The notes: generated by a model not told the origin, from the letters alone. Positions 1 to 5,890 are shown, counted from the stretch's first letter. The stretch: DNA of 6,678 nt from an uncultured Clostridia bacterium (GCA_937892525.1 CALAEV010000042.1:1-6678); one strand, 5' to 3'. Translations and numbers: made by a program.

Positions 1-398
1 GCAACACCGTGCTGACCTGCACCTGTTTCTGCAATAATCTTTTTCTTGCCCATATATTTCGCAAGAAGTGCTTCGCCCATACAGTGATTAAGTTTGTGAG
101 CGCCTGAATGGTTTAAGTCCTCACGCTTTGCGTAAAGTTGAACTTTACCACCAAGAGCGTCAGAAAGTCTTTCAAGATGTGTAACAGGAGTAGGTCTGCC
201 CTGAAATTCTTTACGGATTCTGCGAAGCTCTGCAATAAATTTTCTTGACTGACAAATTGAAAAATATGCTTCAGTAATTTCAGCCATAGCATTTTTGAGT
301 TTATCGTCAATATAAACGCCACCGTATTTGCCAAAGTAACCGTTTTTGTCAGGGTAATTGTTAAAATAAGTTTCAAAATCAACATTGTTTAAAATCAT
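1..398 (-). CDS. trpB: Tryptophan synthase beta chain, N-terminal 132 residues (runs off the left edge)
   Basis: TrpB is a cytoplasmic PLP enzyme that condenses indole with L-serine to make L-tryptophan. The reverse strand reads from ATG at 398 as MILNNVDFETYF and continues open to base 1. Seen: GYFGKYGG (residues 20-27), the N-terminal family signature; GRPTP (67-71); KREDLNHSGAHKLN (91-104), in which K102 is the expected PLP Schiff-base lysine; and AETGAGQHG (123-131), in which E124 matches the catalytic Glu, with the same 22-residue spacing from the lysine as in enteric TrpB. These motifs place it in the main TrpB1-type family. The start is supported by AGGAGA (406-411) seven bases upstream. 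It is the first gene after a Trp-specific T-box, not preceded by trpC/trpF, so it may be a stand-alone trpB used for indole salvage (inference). Whether trpA follows is outside the window. Confidence 0.96.
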   Translation of the reverse strand, partial: MILNNVDFETYFNNYPDKNGYFGKYGGVYIDDKLKNAMAEITEAYFSICQSRKFIAELRRIRKEFQGRPTPVTHLERLSDALGGKVQLYAKREDLNHSGAHKLNHCMGEALLAKYMGKKKIIAETGAGQHGV

Positions 399-442
399 AA
401 TTATATCTCCTAAAATTAGTATATTTTGTCTTTTGTCAAACT

Positions 443-481
443 TTATTTATGCCATCGCCATCGTTTTGTTAATAAAATCAT
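443..481 (-). CDS. Putative Trp-codon leader peptide MILLTKRWRWHK upstream of trpB
   Basis: A 12-codon ORF lies on the minus strand between the T-box terminator and trpB: ATG at 481-479, TAA at 445-443. It reads MILLTKRWRWHK and has two TGG codons (460-458 and 454-452) separated by one Arg codon. AGGTGG (492-487) sits five bases before the ATG, a good Shine-Dalgarno sequence at ideal spacing. It is not in frame with trpB, whose ATG is 44 bases beyond the stop. Position, ribosome site and Trp content together suggest a regulatory leader peptide whose translation slows when charged tRNA-Trp is scarce, changing access to the trpB ribosome site. The B. subtilis at operon has a comparable T-box plus Trp-rich leader peptide (rtpLP). 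I see no strong RNA structure that would carry the coupling; a weak A/U stem (AAAAT/ATTTT, about 427-412) abuts the trpB ribosome site. A chance short ORF remains possible. Confidence 0.6.
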   Translation of the reverse strand: MILLTKRWRWHK

Positions 482-494
482 AAAATCCACCTAC

Positions 495-532
495 AAAAAA
501 TAAAAGCCTATCCCAAATACTATGGGACAGAC
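495..532 (-). terminator. T-box-controlled intrinsic terminator
   Basis: On the minus strand the arms GTCTGTCCCA (532-523) and TGGGATAGGC (515-506) form a 10-base-pair stem, with two G-U pairs, around a 7-base loop. The run TTTTATTTTTT (505-495) follows. The 5' arm contains the CCCA that would otherwise pair with the TGGG of the T-box sequence. Terminator and antiterminator are therefore mutually exclusive, as expected for a transcriptional T-box switch. Confidence 0.92.
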
Positions 533-750
533 TGAAAAATCTGCGGTACCACCCAAATTCGTATCAAAGATACGCACTCACCGTGTACAAATATACACTT
601 AGCACTGTAACGGTTGCCCTCCGTCGCACCTACATATCGGATTGCCCTCAAAAGTCCATTCATTGAAATTTTCGATACCGAACTCCCACCAACATCGGCT
701 CTCTACAAACGAAACAAATCAATTACTACTCTTTCTCATCGGTTTGTTGG
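495..750 (-). promoter_or_regulatory. T-box leader specific for tRNA-Trp
   Basis: This leader RNA binds uncharged tRNA and lets transcription pass a terminator. Read on the minus strand: the start of Stem I with the GAGTAGTA element (about 732-725); the distal Stem I loop AGAGAGCCGATG...GGTGGGAGTTCGG (about 704-679); the specifier loop GAATGGACTTTTGAGG, whose triplet UGG (658-656) is the Trp codon; a GTGTA/TACAC hairpin (598-585); a CGTATC-TTT-GATACG hairpin (574-560); and the T-box sequence TGGGTGGTACCGCAG (555-541). The TGGT in the last element is the bulge that pairs with the tRNA 3' end. The terminator closes the switch. Uncharged tRNA-Trp should switch trpB on. The 5' boundary is approximate. 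Confidence 0.95.
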
Positions 751-770
751 TTAAATATTAACTTACAAGA

Positions 771-799
771 ATTTTATCACTCAACAATACAAATGTCAA
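771..799 (-). promoter_or_regulatory. Sigma-A promoter for the T-box/trpB transcript
   Basis: On the minus strand a perfect TTGACA (-35, 799-794) is followed after exactly 17 bases by TAAAAT (-10, 776-771; one mismatch to TATAAT). The predicted start is near 764, just before Stem I of the T-box. It diverges from the polA promoter. Confidence 0.85.
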
Positions 800-841
800 C
801 AATTATTTTTCTCTTTTAATATGGTATTTATTTCTAAAATA

Positions 842-850
842 TGTTATACT
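842..850 (+). promoter_or_regulatory. Probable extended -10 promoter for polA and downstream genes
   Basis: TGTTATACT (842-850) matches the extended -10 form TGnTATAAT with one mismatch. The hexamer 17 bases upstream (TGGTAT, 822-827) is a poor -35, as is common for extended -10 promoters. The predicted start near 857 leaves a leader of about 23 bases that includes the GGAG at 869-872. A perfect TATAAT at 854-859 is an alternative, but it would place the start almost on top of the ribosome site. Confidence 0.5.
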
Positions 851-879
851 ACTTATAATTATGATTTTGGAGTTGCGTT

Positions 880-3465
880 ATGAAAATTTTAGCAATTGAT
901 GGCAATAGTATATTAAATCGTGCATTCTACGGAATCCGTGCATTATCAACGAAAGACGGTCGTTTTACTAATGGTATTTACGGATTTCTTACAATACTTA
1001 TGAAACTTCGTGACGAGGTAAAACCTGATGGTGTTGCAATCGCATTTGACCTTAAAGCACCAACGTTTCGTCATAAAATGTATGACGGTTATAAGGCTAA
1101 TCGTCATGGAATGCCACCTGAACTCGCACAGCAGTTACCAGTACTTAAAGAACTTCTTGTTGCTTTGGGCTATAAAATCATATCTTTAGAGGGCTACGAG
1201 GCAGATGATATTCTCGGTACAGTAGCCGAAATGTGTAAAGACTCAATTGAATGCTTTATCGCAACAGGTGACCGTGACTCTTTCCAGCTTGTACGCGATA
1301 ATGTTACAGTTTTGCTCCCTCATACAAAAATGGGAACAACCACAACTGAAATCTACACTCCTGCAAGAATTATGGAGGAGTATGGCGTTACACCAATACA
1401 AATGATTGACATTAAAGCACTTCAGGGCGACTCATCTGACTGTATTCCTGGCGTTGCAGGTGTTGGTCAGAAAACGGCTGGGGATTTAATCCAAAAATTT
1501 GGTACAATTCAAAATATTTACGATAATATTGATACTCTTGAAATCAAAGAAAATCTTAAGAATAAACTCATAAATGATAAAGAAAAGGCGTTTTTAAGTT
1601 ATACTCTCGGTACAATTATCAACAATGTGCCAATTGAGTGTACTCTTAACGATTTAATTCCTGCAAATGCAGACGAGCAAAAGGCTAGAGCTATGCTTGC
1701 AGACCTTGAAATGTTCAAAATTATTGAAAAACTTAATTTTTCAGCACCAACAGTTGCAGAAAAGAAAGAAGAAAAAATCAAAGAGTTACATTTTACTGCA
1801 GATTTTGATACAAATGAGCTTTTATCAAAAATTAAAGCAGAAAAAATCGCTTATTTTACAGTTGATTACAAAGATTTGGACAACCCTGAATTCTGTTTTC
1901 TTTGTGATAATGTGGTTTATCATCTTGAGCCAATGCATTTTGGTTATTTTGAGTTTGTAAAAGAACTTTTAGAAGACGAAAACATCAAGAAATATACTGA
2001 CAATTCTAAACTTTTATACAGATTTGCATTCCTTAATAATATTGAAATCCAGGGATTAAAACTCGACACATCTCTTGCAGGGTATATTCTCAATCCGTCA
2101 GCAAATGGGTATAATCCTTTACGACTCAGCGAAGAATACAAAGCACCAATTCCAAAGGTGAAAACTGATTTGCCACTTGCAACTGAATGTGCAGTAATGA
2201 AATCTGTAAGCAACCGTCTTACTACTGAAATCGAAGCAAACGAACAAGAATACTTGCTTTATAATGTCGAAATGCCACTTGCAGAAGTATTGGCATCTAT
2301 GGAACATTTAGGTTTTGCAGTTGACCGTCAAGGAATTGCAGAATTCACACAGAAAATTAGTCTTGAACTTAAAACAATACAGCAGGAAATTTATGACATT
2401 GCAGGGGAAGAGTTTAACATAAATTCGCCTAAACAGTTGGGCGTGATTTTGTTTGAAAAACTAGGGCTCCCTGCAAAGAAAAAGACAAAAAGTGGTTACT
2501 CAACAAATGCAGATGTACTTGAAAGTCTGCAAGATGAAAACCCTATTGTTGAAAAAATTCTTTGGTACAGAACTCTCTCAAAACTTTATTCAACATATTG
2601 TGAGGGACTTTTAAAAGTAATCGGTGAAGACGGAAGAATACATTCTTCATTTATTCAGACAGAAACGAGAACAGGACGAATTTCGTCAACAGAGCCAAAT
2701 CTTCAAAATATTCCGGTACGAAAAGAAATCGGCAGAGAAATGCGCAAATTCTTCGTTGCAAAAGAGGGCTGTCTTTTAGCCGATGCCGACTATTCACAAA
2801 TTGAACTTCGCGTGCTCTCTCACATAGCAGATGACGAAGAAATGATTAAGGCCTTTAATGACGAGGTCGATATTCACACCGTTACTGCATCTCAAGTTTT
2901 CAATATGCCGTTGGAACTTGTAACACCGTTAATGCGTAGTCGTGCAAAAGCAGTAAACTTTGGTATTGTTTATGGCATTGGTGCGTTTTCACTTGCAAAG
3001 GATATCGGCGTAACTCGTAAAGAGGCAGACGACTATATTAAAGGATATCTTCGCCATTATGCAGGTGTTGACAAGTATATGGAAACAGTTGCAAAAGATG
3101 CAAAAGAAAAGGGTTATGTTTCAACTCTTTGGGGTAGAAGAAGATACTTGCCTGAACTTAATTCCTCAAACGGAATGCTTCGTGCATTCGGCGAACGAGT
3201 AGCAAGAAATATGCCTATTCAGGGTACTGCCGCTGATATTATCAAAATCGCTATGGTGCGTGTTTATAATCGACTTAAAGAAGAAAAAATGGAAGCAAAA
3301 CTCATTCTTCAGGTTCATGACGAATTGATTGTTGAAGCACCTGAAAATGAAATTGACAAAGCAGCAAAAATCTTAAGCGAAGAAATGGAAAACGCTTGTA
3401 AAATGAAAGTCCGTTTAAGAGCAGATGTAAATACAGGCAAAACTTGGTATGATGCAAAAGATTAA
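880..3465 (+). CDS. polA: DNA polymerase I
   Basis: Pol I fills gaps, removes RNA primers and takes part in excision repair. The 861-residue protein is close to the usual Firmicute length. Residues 1-290 are the 5'-3' exonuclease/flap nuclease: D7, the YEADD acids (E107, D109, D110), TGDRD (D131, D133), GDSSD (D184, D187) and the helix-hairpin-helix GVAGVGQKTA (191-200). Residues about 295-470 are the 3'-5' exonuclease fold, but the metal-binding acids are missing: the DxE of ExoI reads D329-Y-K, and ExoII reads NSKLLYR (375-381) where NLKYDR is expected. Proofreading is therefore predicted absent, as in several Gram-positive Pol I enzymes. The polymerase domain has TETRTGRISS (594-603), motif A DYSQIELR (D637 catalytic), motif B with R686, K690, F694 and Y698, and motif C VHDE (D814 catalytic). 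F694 corresponds to E. coli F762, which disfavours dideoxynucleotides. GGAG (869-872) lies seven bases before the ATG. It heads a probable four-gene transcript. Confidence 0.99.
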   Translation: MKILAIDGNSILNRAFYGIRALSTKDGRFTNGIYGFLTILMKLRDEVKPDGVAIAFDLKAPTFRHKMYDGYKANRHGMPPELAQQLPVLKELLVALGYKIISLEGYEADDILGTVAEMCKDSIECFIATGDRDSFQLVRDNVTVLLPHTKMGTTTTEIYTPARIMEEYGVTPIQMIDIKALQGDSSDCIPGVAGVGQKTAGDLIQKFGTIQNIYDNIDTLEIKENLKNKLINDKEKAFLSYTLGTIINNVPIECTLNDLIPANADEQKARAMLADLEMFKIIEKLNFSAPTVAEKKEEKIKELHFTADFDTNELLSKIKAEKIAYFTVDYKDLDNPEFCFLCDNVVYHLEPMHFGYFEFVKELLEDENIKKYTDNSKLLYRFAFLNNIEIQGLKLDTSLAGYILNPSANGYNPLRLSEEYKAPIPKVKTDLPLATECAVMKSVSNRLTTEIEANEQEYLLYNVEMPLAEVLASMEHLGFAVDRQGIAEFTQKISLELKTIQQEIYDIAGEEFNINSPKQLGVILFEKLGLPAKKKTKSGYSTNADVLESLQDENPIVEKILWYRTLSKLYSTYCEGLLKVIGEDGRIHSSFIQTETRTGRISSTEPNLQNIPVRKEIGREMRKFFVAKEGCLLADADYSQIELRVLSHIADDEEMIKAFNDEVDIHTVTASQVFNMPLELVTPLMRSRAKAVNFGIVYGIGAFSLAKDIGVTRKEADDYIKGYLRHYAGVDKYMETVAKDAKEKGYVSTLWGRRRYLPELNSSNGMLRAFGERVARNMPIQGTAADIIKIAMVRVYNRLKEEKMEAKLILQVHDELIVEAPENEIDKAAKILSEEMENACKMKVRLRADVNTGKTWYDAKD

Positions 3466-3489
3466 GTTTTAGTAAGTGGAGGAGCAAAA

Positions 3490-3885
3490 ATGAATATGCT
3501 TAATGTATTAAAAAAGAACATTGCTAGTAAAAACAATCTGGAAGATTTAGTGTCTGCGTTTGAAGATATGTGTAAAATCCCTCTTAAAAACATAGACATT
3601 GATGATGACGGCATTTTGTTTGAAACAGGTACATTCAGTTTTACAGGCGAGCCATTGTTTTATTTTTCATTAGTAAGACAATTCCCAAATGAAGATGAAG
3701 AATACTATCAAATCCATCTTGATATTTTATATGCTCCAAGTGATTTGACCAAGGATTATAGCCAAAGTGAATGGTGCTTTGGTGGAGAGAGTGATATTTT
3801 TGGATATATAAGAAATTCGGAAGAGTATTTATCCCTTAAAAATGTAGAAATTAAGAAAATCAATGTATTTATGGATGAAACATAA
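3490..3885 (+). CDS. Unrecognised acidic protein of 131 residues
   Basis: I do not recognise this protein family. It is a complete ORF with a strong ribosome site, GGAGGAG (3478-3484), five bases before the ATG; a second Met two codons later is a less likely start. The N-terminal 30 residues look helical (LKKNIASKNNLEDLVSAFEDM), followed by a strand-rich part with DIDDDGILFETGTFSF (about 36-51), FYFSLVRQFPNEDEEYYQIHLDILY (about 57-81) and a Trp/Cys spot SEWCFGG. It is rich in Asp and Glu. It has no signal peptide, membrane segment or catalytic motif that I can see, so it is probably a small soluble alpha/beta protein. It lies 24 bases after polA and 5 bases before the phosphatase-RimI gene, so it is probably co-transcribed. 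In many Firmicutes the gene after polA is coaE, but this is not a kinase and has no P-loop. Its fold-like features recall small immunity-like proteins, but that is a guess. Confidence 0.85.
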   Translation: MNMLNVLKKNIASKNNLEDLVSAFEDMCKIPLKNIDIDDDGILFETGTFSFTGEPLFYFSLVRQFPNEDEEYYQIHLDILYAPSDLTKDYSQSEWCFGGESDIFGYIRNSEEYLSLKNVEIKKINVFMDET

Positions 3886-3890
3886 AATTT

Positions 3891-4751
3891 ATGAAAAAAA
3901 TAATGTTTATTTGCAGTGGTAACACTTGCAGAAGTCCTTTAGCAGAAGGGCTTTTTAAGAAATATTTACAAGAGAAAAACATAACAGATATAGAAGTTGG
4001 TAGTGCCGGTGTTGGCGCTTTCCCAGGGGATGCAGTCAGCATAAACTCAATTCTTGTTGCAGGGAACCGTGGAATTGATATTTCTGACCACAGAGCAAGA
4101 AATGTGAATCCTGAACACCTTACTACAACTGACTTATTCTTTTGTATGAGTGAGTCACACAAGTCGGCTTTGTTGCGTCATTGTGACGAGTCAAAAATAA
4201 TTGTTCTAAATGTACCTGACCCATTCGGCAGACCTATTGAAGTATATGAAGAATGTGCAAAACAGCTTGAAGGTAAATTCCCTGAAATACTTGAAAGAGT
4301 ACAGAATACAGTATTTATTCGTGAAATGGCTGGAAGTGATATAAAAGAAATTGCAGAGTTAGAAAAAGAGTGCTTTTCTGAGCCTTGGAGCGAAGACTCA
4401 TTAAAAGACGAACTTACTAACGAAACTGCAAGATTTTATGTGCTTCGTGATGACGAAAATTTGCTTGGTTATATTGGTGCTAACAACATTTGTGGCGAAG
4501 TTTATATAACGAATGTTGCGATAAATGGTACTTATCGTAGCAAGGGTTATGGCAAAAAACTTGTTAATCATTTAGTTCAGCAAAGTGAACTTGAAAAAGC
4601 ACTTTTTGTAACTCTTGAAGTTCGCGAAAGTAACGAAAAAGCAATTAAATTATATGAAAAATGCGGATTTAAGAAAATCGGCGAAAGAAAGAATTTTTAT
4701 TCAAAGCCTATTGAAGATGCACTAATTTACACATACTATTTTGAAGGATAG
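3891..4751 (+). CDS. rimI: Fusion: YwlE-type low-molecular-weight phosphatase + RimI ribosomal protein S18 alanine N-acetyltransferase
   Basis: This 286-residue protein joins two complete enzymes. Residues 1-142 are a low-molecular-weight protein-tyrosine-phosphatase fold: P-loop CSGNTCRSP with nucleophile C8 and R14, a GSAGV segment, FFCMSESHKSAL, and the general-acid loop DPFG (D110). T12 in the P-loop matches the Thr that gives YwlE its phosphoarginine preference; classical tyrosine phosphatases have Ile there. A protein-arginine phosphatase is therefore plausible. Residues about 143-286 are a GNAT acetyltransferase: acetyl-CoA motif RSKGYG (216-221), LEVRESN with E243, and LYEKCGF with Y255. 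The E-Y spacing of 12 equals that of E. coli RimI E103/Y115, and the tail (NFYSKPIEDALIY) is RimI-like. There is no ATG or obvious ribosome site at the domain junction, so the fusion looks genuine. The ATG has only a weak upstream site (GGATG, 3873-3877), which suggests translational coupling to the preceding gene 5 bases away. tsaD follows 5 bases downstream. Confidence 0.95.
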   Translation: MKKIMFICSGNTCRSPLAEGLFKKYLQEKNITDIEVGSAGVGAFPGDAVSINSILVAGNRGIDISDHRARNVNPEHLTTTDLFFCMSESHKSALLRHCDESKIIVLNVPDPFGRPIEVYEECAKQLEGKFPEILERVQNTVFIREMAGSDIKEIAELEKECFSEPWSEDSLKDELTNETARFYVLRDDENLLGYIGANNICGEVYITNVAINGTYRSKGYGKKLVNHLVQQSELEKALFVTLEVRESNEKAIKLYEKCGFKKIGERKNFYSKPIEDALIYTYYFEG

Positions 4752-4756
4752 ATTTT

Positions 4757-5779
4757 ATGAAAATTTTAGCAATTGAAAGTTCATGTGACGAAACTGCTGC
4801 AGCCGTTGTTGAAGATGGCAGAAAAGTGAAGTCAAGCGTAGTTTCAACACAAATTGAAAAGCATAAGGTATTCGGTGGTGTTGTGCCTGAAATCGCATCA
4901 AGATTACATACTGAAAATATCTCTTGGGTAGTAGAAAAAGCGCTTACAGATGCAAATTGTACTCTTGATGATATTGATGCTATTGCCGTAACTTATGCAC
5001 CGGGGCTTATCGGTGCATTGCTTGTGGGTGTAAACTATGCAAAAGGATTAGCCCTTGCAAGTGGTAAACCGTTAGTACCTGTGCATCATTTACGCTCACA
5101 TATTGCAGCGAATTATATTACCCATAAAGACTTAAAACCACCTTTTATGTGCCTTGTGGTGTCAGGCGGCAACACTCTTCTTTGCAAGGTTAATGATTAT
5201 ACCGATTTTGAAGTTGTAGGTCGCACTCGTGACGATGCAGCAGGTGAGGCTATGGACAAAGCTGCACGTACTCTAGGGCTTCCATACCCAGGTGGCGTAA
5301 ATCTTGATAAAATCTCAAAAAATGGAGATAATACAAAATATAAATTCCCTAAACCTCGTGTTGACGGTAGTCCTTTAGATTTCAGTTTTTCAGGACTTAA
5401 AACCAATGTAATCAACCTTGTGCATAATGCAATACAAAAAGGTGAGGAGTTAAACCCTGCCGATGTTGGTGCATCGTTTATCAACGGTGTTGTAAATTGC
5501 CTTGCAGATAACACAGTTAAAGCAATGGAAATGTATAACGAAAAAACATTAGTCCTTGCAGGTGGTGTGTCTGCAAACTCTGTGCTTCGTAGCCGTATGG
5601 AAACTCTTGCAAAAGAACATAATTGGGATTTATATTTGCCTGATTTATCGCTTTGTGGCGATAACGGTGCAATGGTTGGTGCACAAGGATATTTTGAGTA
5701 TATTAACGGCACAACGGCAAATATGGATTTAAATGGTAAAGCAACTGCCGATATTACCGAAAACTATTCTATAATTTGA
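4757..5779 (+). CDS. tsaD: tRNA N6-adenosine threonylcarbamoyltransferase TsaD
   Basis: TsaD, with TsaB and TsaE, transfers the threonylcarbamoyl group from TC-AMP to A37 of ANN-reading tRNAs, forming t6A. The 340 residues match the usual length. Seen: the opening IESSCDETAAAVV; GGVVPEIASRLH; APGLIGALLVG; metal ligands H111 and H115 (HxxxH, written HLRSH here where LEGH is commoner); VSGGNT (135-140); DDAAGEAMDKAAR; PYPGG; FSFSGLKT; AGGVSANS; and the C-terminal CGDNGAMVG, in which D302 is the third metal ligand. N139 replaces the His of the usual bacterial VSGGHT. The ribosome site GAAGGA (4743-4748) overlaps the end of the upstream gene, eight bases before the ATG, so the two are co-transcribed. 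TsaB, TsaC and TsaE are not in the window. The stop at 5777-5779 ends the run of close-packed genes; no terminator hairpin is evident after it. Confidence 0.98.
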   Translation: MKILAIESSCDETAAAVVEDGRKVKSSVVSTQIEKHKVFGGVVPEIASRLHTENISWVVEKALTDANCTLDDIDAIAVTYAPGLIGALLVGVNYAKGLALASGKPLVPVHHLRSHIAANYITHKDLKPPFMCLVVSGGNTLLCKVNDYTDFEVVGRTRDDAAGEAMDKAARTLGLPYPGGVNLDKISKNGDNTKYKFPKPRVDGSPLDFSFSGLKTNVINLVHNAIQKGEELNPADVGASFINGVVNCLADNTVKAMEMYNEKTLVLAGGVSANSVLRSRMETLAKEHNWDLYLPDLSLCGDNGAMVGAQGYFEYINGTTANMDLNGKATADITENYSII

Positions 5780-5801
5780 CAAAATATTAACACTTTTACT
5801 A

Positions 5802-5830
5802 TTGAAAAAAAGCATAAAATATTATATAAT
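5802..5830 (+). promoter_or_regulatory. Strong sigma-A promoter for pckG
   Basis: TTGAAA (-35, 5802-5807) is separated by 17 bases from a perfect TATAAT (-10, 5825-5830). The predicted start is near 5837, giving an untranslated leader of about 66 bases with no clear riboswitch or terminator. The gene can thus be transcribed independently of tsaD. Confidence 0.85.
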
Positions 5831-5883
5831 TGATTAAAATAGGTAAGTTTGGACTTATTTTGTTATTAAAATGAATTTTATAT

Positions 5884-5890
5884 AAAGGAG
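5884..5890 (+). promoter_or_regulatory. pckG ribosome binding site with long spacing
   Basis: AAAGGAG ends 12 bases before the ATG at 5903, longer than the 5-9 bases seen for most other genes here. The strong Shine-Dalgarno sequence and the conserved protein start (MALTKNKSILEWID) still favour this ATG. No other ATG, GTG or TTG codon lies in frame between them. Confidence 0.7.

Noticed and set aside
113..385. Open frame of 90 codons on the minus strand
   Set aside because: It is a shifted frame of the trpB fragment, which has clear family motifs in the correct frame; the translation is low-complexity Leu/Thr-rich.
434..439. TTGACA on the minus strand between the leader peptide and trpB, as an internal promoter
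   Set aside because: The only -10-like hexamer nearby (TATACT, 423-418) is 10 bases away, too close for a sigma-A promoter.
451..463. CGATGG direct repeat in the trpB leader as a protein-binding repeat array (such as TRAP GAG/UAG repeats)
   Set aside because: There are only two copies, no spaced series of GAG/UAG triplets, and the repeat is explained by the Arg-Trp-Arg-Trp codons of the leader ORF.
1599..2307. Several open frames opposite or shifted within polA (also 3302-3487)
   Set aside because: They overlap conserved polA coding sequence, lack ribosome sites and show no recognisable motifs.
3869..4162. Minus-strand open frame opposite the phosphatase domain
   Set aside because: It lies opposite the conserved LMW-PTP coding sequence and has no motifs of its own.
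4300..4330. Sequencing frameshift as the source of the phosphatase-RimI fusion
   Set aside because: Both domains are full length in one continuous frame, with no lost start codon, ribosome site or leftover stop at the junction. Only raw reads could fully exclude a point error.
5197..5712. 171-codon minus-strand open frame opposite tsaD
   Set aside because: tsaD is certain in the sense frame; the antisense frame is long because of codon bias and its product resembles no family.
5776..5781. TTGACA overlapping the tsaD stop, as a second pckG promoter
   Set aside because: No good -10 lies 16-18 bases downstream (CTATTG or TATTGA only); the TTGAAA/TATAAT pair is much better.
5780..5801. Terminator after tsaD
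   Set aside because: No GC stem precedes a T-run here; some readthrough into pckG is possible.
5838..5883. Riboswitch or attenuator in the pckG leader
   Set aside because: Only a weak A/U and G-U hairpin (TAAG/CTTA around 5844-5856) is visible, with no terminator or known conserved core.
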